Program-made: the position numbers and the translations under genes
Notes under the pieces: model-generated
The model's database searches: none
Seen by the model: only the letters and a program-made list of their open reading frames with translations
What the model was told of the DNA's origin: nothing
Assembly: GCA_947311845.1 (NCBI GenBank)
Contig: CAMZMU010000035.1
Coordinates: forward strand, 825,761-889,760
Direction of reading: 5' to 3'
DNA from: Poa pratensis
Taxonomy: Eukaryota > Streptophyta > Magnoliopsida > Poales > Poaceae
Length of the DNA: 64,000 nt
Part shown: positions 34,651-45,242 of the stretch, in pieces
Layout of the letters: each line of letters starts with the position of its first letter
Position numbering within the stretch: the first letter of the stretch is position 1

Positions 34651-36103
34651 TGATAACCACAAGTATAGGGGATCGCAACAGTCTTCGAGGGAAGTAAAAC
34701 CCAAATTTATTGATTCGACACAAGGGGAGACAAAGAATACAGATGGTAACAAACATGATGCGAAAGCAGCAGTAATATGAAAGCGACAGGAGCAGTAACA
34801 CAGAAGCAATGGCACCAGAAAATAGTTCCTTGCGTGGAGTTGACGGAAAAGCAATGATGATTACAGATGGACCGGGGTTCCCAGCTATCTACACTAGTGG
34901 TAACTCTCCAATAACAAGTGTTGGGTGAACAAATTACAGTTGGACAATTGACAGAATATTGAGCGCATGACAATGCATATATATGACATGATGACTACTA
35001 TGATATTTAATTGGGCATTACGACAAAATACATAGACCGTTATCCAACAGCGTCTATGACTAATAATCCACCGCCGGGATGTCATCTGAGTCCCCCGTTG
35101 GTATTAAGTTGCAAGCAACGGATAATTGCATTAAGTAAAGTGCGTAATGTAAACAAATACATATGTCCGTGGACATAGCATTGTTAGGTTATCCCTAGTG
35201 GCAACAGCACATCCGCAACCTTAGAAGTTGCTGTCACTCTCCCAGATTACCGGAGGCATGAACCCACTATCTAGCATAAATACTCCCTCTTGGAGATACA
35301 TGCAACTACTTGATCAAGGTAACCACAAGTACCGGAGAGCATGCAAGATCTTAAATAACATAGGGCATAGATTGATAATCAACTTGACATAATATTCAAT
35401 ATTCATCGGATCCCAGCAAACACAACACCGATTACATCATATGGATCTCAATCATGTAAGGCAGCTCATGAGATCAATGTATTGAAGTACATGGGAGAGA
35501 GAGTACACCCTAGCTACAGCTAGAACCCGTAGTCCATGGGGGAACTACTCACGGAGCATGATAGACGCGGTGGCGTCGATGGAGAAGGCTCCGGGGGTCA
35601 ATCCCCGTCCCGGCAGGGTGCCAGAACAGGAACTTCTGACCCCCGAATTAGGGTTTCGGATGGTGGCGGAGCTCTGGAACTTTTCTGGGGAAATCGTCGA
35701 TTGTTTCGTGAGTTTTAGGTCAGGGGCAATATATAGTCCAAAGGGCGTCACGAGGCGGTGCACGAGGAGGCGACACCACCCCAGGGCGCCGGGAGATTCC
35801 TGGCCACGCCGAGCCCACGTGTGGGGCCCTCGGGCCTCCCCCGGACTTGTCCTTCTGGCCCATGGAGTCTTCTGGTAAAATAGGGGCCTCCGTAAATTTT
35901 CGTCCAATTCCGAGAATATTTCCAGACTAGATTTTCTGGAATACAAAAACAGCAGAAAACAGGAACTGGCACTGTGGCATCTTGTTAATAGGTTAGTCCC
36001 AGAAAATGTATAAAAATGACATGAAGTGTATACAAAACATGTAGCAATTGGTATAAAACAAGCATGGAACATCAAAAATTATAGATACGTTTGAGACGTA
36101 TCA
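34651..36103 (-). repeat. 5' LTR of the Gypsy-type element (1,453 bp)
   Basis: The plus strand begins TGATAACCACAAGTATAGGG and ends GAGACGTATCA. On the minus strand a TATATA box (35730-35735) sits in ACTATATATTGCC, followed by a GC-rich leader, a typical plant LTR promoter layout. This LTR differs from the split 3' LTR by a deletion of about 50 bp near 34740 and by scattered substitutions. Confidence 0.9.
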
Positions 36104-36108
36104 AAGGA

Positions 36109-36348
36109 CATGTCTACCCTACCAAAAAAAGAAAAGATAAGCAAGCGAATACATCATACGATGAGCCAAAGCGCCACATAGTTCTTTCAGGGAAAAGAAT
36201 CATCGTGGGAGTGGAGGACAAGATAGACATGTCAGAAGATTACGATAAGTTTCATGAAACTCCGCCCTTCAAAGTGAACACTGACCCAAGCGTCAAGTTA
36301 AATGAAGAAGATTGTCCATGTTTACGGCGCAATCAGAAGAACAAGTGA
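36109..36348 (+). pseudogene. TNP2: TNP2 transposase, C-terminal end
   Basis: This continues the transposase from 13513 after removal of the LTR element and one AAGGA copy. It encodes a lysine-rich start, then YDEPKRHIVLSGKRIIVGVE and DMSEDYDKFHETPPF, ending with RRNQKNK and a TGA at 36346-36348. These are the usual C-terminal segments of wheat-type TNP2 proteins. The reading frame is shifted relative to the upstream part. Confidence 0.8.
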
Positions 36349-36496
36349 ACACTAGATAGGGATGTTGTTGGTGATGTGCAATAATGTATTAAACATTTTA
36401 TGTAACTGTGTTCTGAAAACTCAGAAGAAAAATGTAAACACTAATTTTTTGTTCTAAAAACTCCAACGGCTTGTAGGGAATCCGACTGATTTGTGT

Positions 36497-36825
36497 CCGT
36501 GAGTGCCCGCATATCAAATGCACCGTCAGACGTATGCAGGGAATCCGACTGATTTGTATCCGGTCGATGAACTGAAGTATTTTGTAGATAGAACAAAACA
36601 CACGGTTTCCCCTGCATACAGTCCGACGGTTGCTCGTGAGTGCCCGCATATCAAATGCACCGTCGGACGTATGCAGGGAATCCGACTAATTTGTATCCGG
36701 TCGATGAACTGAAGTATTTTGTAGATAGAACAAAACACACAGTTTCCCCTACATACAGCCCAACGGTGGCTCGTGAGTGCCCGCATATCAAATGCACCGT
36801 TGGACGTATGCAGGGAATCTGAATG
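36497..36825 (+). repeat. 137-bp tandem repeat with hairpins, 2.4 copies
   Basis: GAGTGCCCGCATATCAAATG recurs at 36501, 36638 and 36775, exactly 137 bp apart. Around the second copy, 36611-36630 and 36659-36677 are inverted complements (arms of 19-20 nt, one bulge, 28-nt loop). The third copy has the same hairpin (36748-36767 with 36796-36814), in which CGACGGT/ACCGTCG became CAACGGT/ACCGTTG. The array lies immediately after the TNP2 stop. Confidence 0.9.
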
Positions 36826-37019
36826 CTTTGTATACCAAAATGAACTACAAGGAGTAGACACCGAGTGCCGAACATGTTCGACAGGGGGTTATATATAGGG
36901 TCATGTGGCTGACGAAGTGGTCGTGATAGTGCTGATTCAACAGCTCACAAGCCCTCAAAAGAAACACACCCCTGATCCAACGGCTCACAAGTGCTTGAAA
37001 GAAACACACGATCTGTGTG

Positions 37020-37870
37020 CTTCTTTAGTCCCGGTTCGTGGCTGGAACCGGGACTAATTTAAAAAATCAGTTTGGCACCTTTGTTTCCCATACCAAGATA
37101 CACATATGTGTCAAATATGGGCAGTTTATCACAAACTATGTCATGTGAATGTCCATAACTTGGTCATTTGGCATGAAACCTATACATGTTTATAGATGAT
37201 ACACCTTTTTGTGAAGAATTTTTTTGGAAAGTCAGTCAAAACACAAGTTTATCATTTTTGCTAACAACTAGAACACAGTTACATGCCAAAGGATTTTCCT
37301 TTTTGAGTATTTTTTCACATTCTTTGATTTTTTTTGAAAGAATGGTCAAAATGGGTACCACAACTATGCATTTAAAGGGGACAAATTTGTATGAACTATG
37401 GATAGTTTTGTGATATAATCACTATTTGTGTACCTTAAAATGATTTTTTATAAAAATCAGAGCAAACTATCACACACATGTAGTTCAAATTTGAATTACT
37501 TTCAGAAAATCAATATAAAGTCATTTTAAATAGGCAAAACTAATTTAAAAAATCAGTTTGGCACCTTTAAATCAAAGTATATAAAAACAAAACAGAAAAA
37601 GAAACTAGAAACAAAAGCAATTCAAAAAGATAGTAAATCAAAGTATATAAAAGAAAACAGAAACAAAAACCATTCAAAACAGAAAAAGAAAAAGAAACTA
37701 GGAAAAACAACTAAAAAGCCAATTAATTCCCGGTTGGTAACACCAACCGGGACTAAAGGTCCACTGGGCTTCGACCTTTAGTCCCGGTTGGTGTTACCAA
37801 CCAAGACTAAAGACCCTTTGGTCCCGGTTCGAGGCTGGAACCAGGACTAAAGGTCCTTTTCGCGGCGATT
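37020..37870. repeat. Internal subterminal-type repeat block of the CACTA
   Basis: At 37023-37056 and 37730-37860 the motifs TTTAGTCCCGGTTCGTGG, GGAACCGGGACTAA and CCCGGTTGGTGTTACCAACC recur. They are of the same kind as the element's two ends, yet lie between the TNP2 and TNP1-like genes. A 30-bp direct repeat (ACTAATTTAAAAAATCAGTT) starts at about 37052 and 37539. The sequence between is AT-rich without ORFs. Confidence 0.75.
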
Positions 37871-38765
37871 TGTGTGGTTGCGGCCAAAAAAAGTCACAAG
37901 TCCCCCAAATTTCACCTCTCCGCCTCCGACGCGGCCGACGCCCCCGAGATCGATTTGACACGGAGAAGCCCTGCTCCGCCGAGCCGTCTGCCGCTCCGCC
38001 GCGCCGTCCGCTCCTCATCGCCGCGGATCGAGTGGAGGAGCCGCCGTCACCACGAGGCCACGCCGCCACCACGAGGCCACGCCGCCACGAGGCCGCCGCC
38101 ACGAGGCCGCCGCCCCTCTACCTCGACCTCCGGCCTCGAGCACCTTGACCTCCGGCCGCCACGAGGCCGCCGCGCGCCGCCGGGTCTCCTCATCCGCAAG
38201 AAAAACGCCACCGGACGCCGCCGACACGCCCCACCACCAGACACCGCCGGCACGCTCCACCACCGGCGCGGCTCCATGGCCACCAAACGTCCACCGGCGC
38301 GCTCCACCACCACCGTCGGTCGTAGCTACTCAAGGTGAGAGCTTTTCTCATTGCATTCTCATTTTTAGAAAATTAGATGTTAATTTTGTTACAAAATTAG
38401 ATGTTAATTTTGTAGATGCAATTTTGTTAGTTGTTAATTTTAGAGTTAGAAAATTAGATGTTAGAAAATTTTAGAGTTAGAAAATTAGATGTTAATTTGG
38501 TTAGTTTTTTTTGGTTAGAAACTCAGAAATTTAGGGTTAGAAATTTAGTGTTTTTTAGTTTTGTAATTTTAGTAAATGTTATTAGGAAATTTAGTATTAG
38601 ATGCATTGTTAGAAAATGTATTAGATGCATTGTTAGAAAATTTAATATTAGATGCATTGTTAGAAATTTAGTATTAGAAAATGTATTAGATGCAATTTAT
38701 AGATGCAAATTTTATAGATGCAATTTTATAAATGCAAATTTTATTGATTGTAGATACATTGAGCT
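37871..38765 (+). other. Leader exon and AT-rich intron of the TNP1-like gene
   Basis: A GC-rich stretch (37880-38333) resembles the 5' leader of a grass transposon gene. It ends in a donor (CTCAAG|GTGAGA at about 38334). The following intron is made of short repeated words such as TTAGATGCATTGTTAGAAAA and TTAGATGTTAATTTTG, up to about 38750. A start codon used for the protein is more likely at 38766. Confidence 0.5.
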
Positions 38766-41700
38766 ATGGAAGCCAACTATGTGCGAGACGAGGAGAATGA
38801 AGACCGAATTCAACAGATGATATATGAGGATGCCCATAGAGAAGATCCCGATGGAGAAGATGCCGGTGGAGAAGATGATAATGACGTCGCCTCACAATTT
38901 CTGATGGACTCTGGTGAGGGACTTGAGTCTGAAGAATTGCTCTTAACAAACTCCGGCGAGGTATATATATTAAGGCGATATGTTGTTGATCACTAGATGC
39001 ATTAATTGATTTGTATTGCACTTATTAACGACTCATTTTTCTTTTAGCCCTCCGGATCGAGCAAATCTGCTAAAAAGTAAGGTCCTCGAGGCCGGACAAA
39101 AAGGATGACGAGCGAGGATGCAAGGTTACCGATCGAGGAAATTGTTGATGACGGCGAACCGCTGGAACCCAAATAGAACCGCAGTAAATTTATAAGTCAA
39201 GCTAGAGCTATTGTTAGGGGCATTCTCTCGATCACCATACCAGAATAGAATAAGTCGGCGGCCGCAAACGACGATGACCCCTGTTATGTCCACCAAATTA
39301 CAAAAGATTTGCTCTATGACACGCTCTTGACACATTTTAACCTCCCGCCAAAGCTCTCTGAAATCGAGAAGGAGAAACTCAAGCAGTGGACTCTTAAGAA
39401 GATAGTCACACAATTCCGGAACTGGAAGAAAACATTATGGAAATAATATGGAAATAAAGATCCAGATTTCAGTGGAACACTAGAGAAGATACAACATGAC
39501 TGGCCCGCGTTTGTGGCGTATAGGAAATCGTCTACGGCTGTGACCCGATCGACCACAAATAAGTTAAATGCTGCGAAGAAGATATACCACCATACCTTGG
39601 GGCCAGGTGGCTACAGGACCGCCATTCCTAAGTGGTTAGCCTTTGAAGCAGAAGTGCTTGGTAAAGGGATCCGTCCACAGACATATGACTGGCCCGAGAG
39701 GTCCGAATTCTGGTTGTTTGCGCATGGGGTAGGGTTAGACCAACAGACAGGACAGATTGTTGCACAAGGAAGATGGAAGGAAAAAATAGAAACAATCACA
39801 AAGAAGCTTGTAGATGCAATAGATGAAGTTCACCGGGGTGTGTTCCAACCCGATAGAGAGAACGACGAGCTGACACGGCCCTGGGGAATCCTGAACACGT
39901 TGGACGAGCTCGAGGCCATCCCAGCGGTGTTACGTTGAAGAATGCGTGGCCGGATTGCGCTGACAGTTATAGAAGCTGTAGCAGAAATAAGAAGAAGGAG
40001 TCCGACCGGTTATCGGAATTGGAACGTGTGGTGAAGCTGCAGCAGGAGCAACTAGACTCAATTAGTCAGCAAAGGGCATCTCAGCAGCAGCTAGTAGATC
40101 CTCAAGCCAATGCCGCCCCATCTCAGCGTAGAAGCAGCGTGGGTTCCACGCAGCTAGAAGCCGATGGTCACTACCCCGTGGATGATATCACAGAGAAGAC
40201 AGATTGTGAGCTACATATGTCAATGAGGAACATATCCTTGAAGGTGGCGGTCGGCTATGCTTTACCAAATGAACCTGGAGCAAGCTACCATCTTGGTGAC
40301 ATTCCAGCTGGCTATGCTCGTGTCGGGTGGATGAAATTATGCCGGGATTTGAAACGATGAACCTTGAGATTCCTGGAGATGACGAGGAGAAGACATTGGG
40401 AGAAGTCAAGCATGGTTTCGCCATGTGGAACAAGAAATACATCGTCTTTCTCGACCCCTTGCCAAGGCCACCGACTCCTCCTTGTAGCTGTCCACCTCAT
40501 CAGCAAAGCCCATCCCTCCCACCTCATCAGCAAAGCCCATCCCTCCCTGAGAGGGACCCCAGCGCGAGTCCATCTCGATCTCCGCCGTGTGAGGAAGCGC
40601 CCGTTAAGTTGCTCCCGAGGAAGCGCAAGCCCGGTTCGCCGATTAGGAAGAAAGCTAGAAAGGAGAAAACACCGCCGCCTCTTGAGAAGTTACCTTGGGA
40701 AAATACTGTCGAGGAAACCGCCGCCACCGTGAAGGCCCAAGTGGATGCCCTTCTTGCACCGAAAGTGAAAGTGCCCGAGCCAAAATTTACCGCCCAGATA
40801 TCTTCGGAGCGCCTGGCACAAACCATCGATAACCTACCACCAAAGCCGCCATCAGACTATGAGCGTTCTATTGATATGACATATGACAATGAGTTCGACA
40901 AGCCAAAAAAGGGAAACAAGTTCCCCAGCTCGGAGAACAAGACGCACAATCGGTCCCCCCGCTCAAGATGTTTGACGACAATGCCGCGCAAGGTTATCAA
41001 CAACAAATAGGTTTGACAACTGATTACTCCATCGCTGATGTAGTATATCAATATGTTCCCGGGAAAAATTTGGTCAAGGGCAAGTTAACAACAAAAATGC
41101 GTCAGTTGCATACCTGGTACAAGAAAGCCGCAAAGGAGGGGAATATCGGCATCATGGTGAGAGTTAAGTAAGAGCACTATTTCCAAGAATACGATGTGTT
41201 CGTTGAGTTTAGAGAACTTTTTCAGTTATACAATCTCCGGGCCCTCGACAAATCTATCATCAGTTGCTATTGTCTGTAAGTGATTTATTTCTGTAATGTA
41301 AGTCTTTAGCTCAGCTCATTCATTGTCTGTAATTATCCTCACTATAATCTTTTGTGCGCTATATTATGCAGAATGAAGATGCTCGAATGCAAAAGGGATG
41401 AAATCAACGACATTGGGTTCATTGACCCGGATAAACTTCATAAAGTCACCATAGAAGATCCCATTCATAACAAGGATACACCGGCGACTTTGCTAAGGTT
41501 TTTGAAGCGACAAACTGACAAAACACAAATATTATGGCCTTACAACTTCAAGTGAGTGTTACTGTCTTTTAAACATTCTATTTTTCTCACCCGATGTTAA
41601 GTTTAACTGATGAGTTATGCATGACTGTGTATAAACGTGCGCATGTTCCACTTTATTCTTATCATCATTAAAATGCACACTGGAGATGTTCATGTCCTTG

Positions 41701-42325
41701 ACTCGTTAAGGAAAAATCCTAAAGACTACAAGACATGTTTTGATATGCTCACAAAGTAATTTCATTTCTTATCGCCTCTTTCGTTCATTTCCTGATATCA
41801 AGTAATTTATAACTCCTTTGTTCATTTTCTTTGCCGGGCAGCGTTTGGAAAACGTTCATCGAGGAAGATCCGGCCGGTGGATGGCCACCGAAGCTGATAT
41901 GGCATTTGAACCAGGTAAGTAGTACTACCTAGGTCCATGCACCATTATCATACTTGATTATTATTTGATTCAATTCTATTCTTGTATAGTCTTGCCTTGA
42001 ACAGCCACCGAGGACTAATTTATGTGGATACTACGTTTGCGAGTACTTGCACGTTCTGACCAGTGAGAAATGGAATGGCAAAAGACGTAAAGAGGTACGT
42101 AAACATTATTCACAACGTTATTTTTTTGCTGAGTTTCATTCATTTGATATATATACACACAACTCATGTATTTATTTTGATCTCATTCTTTTAAAGTTGA
42201 CAAGAAAGCGCAACGCGGTACCAATAGAAGCCCGCTTCAAAGCAATTGCGGAGGAATTGGCGGGATTTTTCCTTACGGATGTCATATCTAAATTCAGAGT
42301 GTACCACTATGATACAGATCAATAG
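38766..42325 (+). pseudogene. TNP1-like (transposase_24) gene fused to a Ulp1-like protease domain, disrupted
   Basis: Exon 38766-38960 encodes an acidic N-terminus (MEANYVRDEENEDRIQQM). After a short intron (acceptor at 39046-39047) a long exon encodes a Ptta/En/Spm transposase_24-type domain (KQWTLKKIVTQFRNWKK, KLNAAKKIYHHTLGPGGYRT, YDWPERSEFWLFAHGVG). A coiled coil with LQQEQLDSISQQRASQQQ and a proline/lysine-rich linker follow. Further exons (41372-41551, about 41650-41757, 41843-41914, 41990-42094, 42197-42325) resemble a C48/Ulp1 cysteine protease: a His in the position of the usual HW, Asp in VLDSLRKNP, Gln in EQPPRTN and Cys in LCGYYVCEYL. Stops at about 39091, 39155, 39248 and 39446 and frameshifts near 39880, 40330 and 40970 make it non-functional. 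TNP1-type proteins bind subterminal repeats; the protease could cleave SUMO-like conjugates. That role is inference. Confidence 0.82.
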
Positions 42326-42541
42326 TATGCCTCCATGTAATAGTGATCTCCATGTAATTAAGTACCTGGAACCAGGAAAATGTGATCTTCATGTACTACT
42401 TAATTTGTATGTGTCATCAACGTGATCTTCAACTAATTGTATGTGTTATATATATATATATGCATCAACTTGAACTTCATATAGTAATTTATATATACCA
42501 GAACGCGTTTTTGGCGCATCGACGTGATCCCTGTACGATGG
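42326..42541 (+). other. CACTA 3' flank of the TNP1-like gene
   Basis: This short AT-rich stretch lies between the TNP1-like stop and the insertion of the next LTR element, whose target is GATGG (42537-42541). It is probably the 3' UTR. No further feature is seen. Confidence 0.5.
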
Positions 42542-43506
42542 TGTCGCAGCAGTGGAACACGGGGTTCCCCTAGTGCTGCCAAAGTGGGTCCACCCCATGT
42601 GGGCCCAAGATGAAGATGGACAAGACCAAGACTCAAGTCAAGCTGGCGGGTTCACCGTCAGGACAAGCAAGGCCTACGTCGACAAAGGGCTCCGGTCCTG
42701 GGGCCTGCCGGGTCCCCGAACCAAGCAAAAAGGCAAGGAAGGACCCGAGAGCCCGAGTTCCCTGCAGGAGGCCGGGCTCCCTCTCGGGTACTTCCCCACG
42801 TCCCTGTGGATAAGCTCTCCACCTCACGCTGGAAGACCTCAGAAGAGTTGGGAAGCAAGGCAAAGGCAGCGCGGGCGGGAAGCACAGCCCGTGGTGGTGT
42901 CAGCCCCTGTCCACCCCAAGGCGGACGCTCCCACCTAACCCAAAGGAGACGCTAGGCTGAGGAGAGGCCACGTCTCCCCCTAAACTAGATAAGGAGGGTC
43001 CTTCACCCCGAAGATCCCTCGTGTCCCTCACATGACCCTGTGGCAACCCCTTAGCCTATAAAAGGAGGACCAAGGCACGGAGGAGGGGAGGGAGAAAGAA
43101 GGCAAGGTCGAACCAAGGCAAGGTCGAACGAAGGCAAGGTCGAACCAGAGCAAGACTAGACTAGGGCTGCGAGGGTAGAGGGGAAGGTGAACTCCTCCGG
43201 GTCAGGATCTGTCCTTCTTATACCTCCAGCCAAAGCCCTTCCGGGTACCCCATCCGGGAGGTTCCATTGTAAGCCACACTATGAAGAACCCATCAATCCA
43301 GACATGCAGGAGTATGTCTTTTAGCCTCCGGGCGGCCTGAACCTGGGTAGCTCCTTGTGTCCCTTTGGTTGCATGATTTGATCGAGGAGAGGAGAGCTTG
43401 ATCTAGACTCCGCCCGAGAAGACGATTCTCAACCTCCTTCGCGCCCCGTGCCAAACCTAAAAGGGGGTATCCTATACTCCCGGTGTCCGTGCATCGAGAC
43501 ACGACA
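42542..43506 (+). repeat. 5' LTR (965 bp)
   Basis: Identical in layout to 48738-49592 but with an extra segment of about 110 bp (43313-43420) that the 3' LTR has lost. A TATAAAAGG box near 43058 marks the likely promoter, followed by the triplicated word AAGGCAAGGTCGAAC. Confidence 0.92.
43057..43065 (+). promoter_or_regulatory. TATA box in the 5' LTR
   Basis: CCTATAAAAGGAG is present in both LTRs (also near 49252). It is a near-consensus plant TATA box at a sensible position in the LTR. Confidence 0.6.
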
Positions 43507-43702
43507 TCTGGCGCGCCAGGTAGGGGGCGCAAGCACTGGATTCGTCTTCTTCTTCGTCGACCTCAAGTTCAGCATCAAGTTCATCGTCAAGTTCTGCGTC
43601 GAGCTTCTCGTCCGTGGCAAGATCTGCTCCAAGACCCCCAGCACCTTCGGAGCAGCGTTATTTTCGGCTCTCACGAGAGAGGTGCCGAATCCGACGTCCA
43701 AG

Positions 43703-44569
43703 ATGACAAAGAAGAGAAAGGGAAAGGCAGCCTTGGAGTTCCTGCGGTACCCTGGCCTCGGCTTCGTTCTTGACGAGTCCTCGCCAGCACCTGCAGCTGA
43801 AGATCCCGCCTTTGGAGTTCATTTCGTTCCTCCCGCCGCTTATGTCAGCTCTCTGGTCAGCGAGGGAAGACCTGAGGAAGGTGCCACGAACATTGATGTC
43901 CCTCTTTCCCCATGGATGCATGGAGTGAAGGAGGAACTCTGTTCCGACGCACCAACCACAGTGCCACTTCCGGAGGAAGAAAACCTCGACCAGGACACAA
44001 AAGGCGAGCCTCGGCAAGAAGATCCTCTCATCTACGTGCCCCAAGAGCTCAAGATTCCTCTGCGCAAAGATGGCCAGCCCGGAGTGTGGTGCATGTACCA
44101 CAGATCTGATAGACACAGTCTGGAAGATTGCCGACAGTTCAACGAAATCCAGATACGCCAGAAGAACGGTGATTGCTATACATGTGGAGAACCAGGACAT
44201 ATTAGCCGAGATTGCCCTCTCAACAAGAAGCCCAATAAAGTCAAGGGAGCGCCACAGTTGGGGTTCCTCAAAAGGGAAGATCTTTCTGGACTTTCGCCAA
44301 TGCGTCCACTCAGACTGAAGAGCCCCCGGAACCTTGTCCACTACCGGCGCCCCCACAGACACAAAGTAGTCAGGGGCAAACTGCAGCTAGCTGGGATCAA
44401 ACCTTCATCTGCGGAGATTTGGCCAAGGGAGAATGGGATCTCCCGGGTCACATCCTCAGAATACAGCCAGGACCTAGTGGACCCCCTCAGAAGTACCGGA
44501 TTGCTAAGTGGCTGGCATCAGGATCCCACGGGTAAAGCAGCTTCAGGGTCTCCGGACCGGCGTCTCTGA
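43703..44569 (+). CDS. gag: Gag-like protein with CCHC zinc knuckle
   Basis: The ORF is open from inside the LTR; the first sensible ATG is at 43703 (MTKKRKGKAALEFLRYPG), giving about 288 aa. It has an acidic middle region, then a gag-type segment (CMYHRSDRHSLEDCRQ) and a classical C-x2-C-x4-H-x4-C knuckle (CYTCGEPGHISRDC), which in Gag packages the RNA. It is shorter than usual Gypsy Gag, lacking the long retrotrans_gag capsid domain, and no protease or RT follows. Read-through after the TGA at 44569 meets only non-coding sequence. It may bind RNA, or be a truncated remnant. Confidence 0.75.
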   Translation: MTKKRKGKAALEFLRYPGLGFVLDESSPAPAAEDPAFGVHFVPPAAYVSSLVSEGRPEEGATNIDVPLSPWMHGVKEELCSDAPTTVPLPEEENLDQDTKGEPRQEDPLIYVPQELKIPLRKDGQPGVWCMYHRSDRHSLEDCRQFNEIQIRQKNGDCYTCGEPGHISRDCPLNKKPNKVKGAPQLGFLKREDLSGLSPMRPLRLKSPRNLVHYRRPHRHKVVRGKLQLAGIKPSSAEIWPRENGISRVTSSEYSQDLVDPLRSTGLLSGWHQDPTGKAASGSPDRRL

Positions 44570-45242
44570 TACGCCAGCAAGTCGCCGGATCACCAGTTGG
44601 GTGGTCTCCGGGTAACTCAAGCAAGTAACACAATGGTCTCCGGACCGGCGCAATCCAGCCAGTCATGCCCCTAGTCGGCATTGGAGGCTATCTCGGTTGG
44701 AAACCTTGTCCCCGCCAAGAATTGCTGGGCAAGGCAGAATTATGTCTGAAATACGGCATAGCAGACCCGCCTCGGCGGCAGCGCGACTAAACGATCACCG
44801 ACGTAGCCTGAAGGAATCAAAACGCGAGCTAAGTATAAACGTGCTTGCACGGGCTTGTTCCCGGGTACATATGTTTTATGTGCTTTGGCCAAGGCGAAAG
44901 CAGGCGTTCTCCTGGGGCAGTGCCTTCGCGATGACACTGTCAGTTTCCCTCGGGCAGTGGAGTCGTGGGCTGAGGTCCGTGCGGTCAGGAAACGGTGGGT
45001 CCTTTGGGGGGTTGCGCCCTGTGTCAGCATTTCGGAGCAGTCTGAGTGCCCACGGCTGGTTAGCGCTCACACCTTTGGATCCTTCCCGAGAGCGTTAAGC
45101 CCCCACGAGTACAATAAAACTTATATACTTTGGGAAGAAGTTATTTACATTCAAAAGCATGAGTTCATAAGCCAGTTGGCAATATCAGTACAAAAGCATG
45201 GTTCACGGCCCTTGGTATTGTCCTTTTCAGGACTTCACAGGT
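44570..45242. other. Non-coding spacer in the LTR element
   Basis: No domain is recognised between the gag stop and the 3' end of the antisense gene. The words GGTCTCCGGACCGGCG and TCTCCGGGTAACTCAAGC suggest short local repeats near 44550-44650. Confidence 0.4.

Larger units (their letters stand above)
13514..36103 (-). mobile_element. Non-autonomous Gypsy-type LTR retrotransposon, minus orientation, with nested LARD
   Basis: The outer boundaries on the plus strand are TGATAACC (13514) and GACGTATCA (36103), flanked by the exact 5-bp duplication AAGGA (13509-13513 and 36104-36108). Read on the minus strand, the 5' LTR is 34651-36103. The primer site TGGCGCCGTTGCCGGGGAG (34621-34639) is complementary to the 3' end of tRNA-Asp. 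The internal region is 30425-34650. The purine tract AAGCTTGGGGATGC borders the 3' LTR, which is 13514-30424 but split by another element at 14418-29821. No protease, RT or integrase sequence is visible, only an acidic ORF of unknown function, so it must have relied on a partner. It is inserted in the TNP2 coding region. Confidence 0.92.

Noticed and set aside
36497..36825. CRISPR-like array (regular repeats)
   Set aside because: Only 2.4 direct units of 137 bp with near-identical sequence throughout and no variable spacers; it is a transposon-internal tandem repeat in a plant genome.
37874..38338. 154-aa basic proline-rich ORF upstream of the TNP1-like gene
   Set aside because: It opens at a GTG, not ATG, has low-complexity composition, and looks like a GC-rich leader exon of the transposon.
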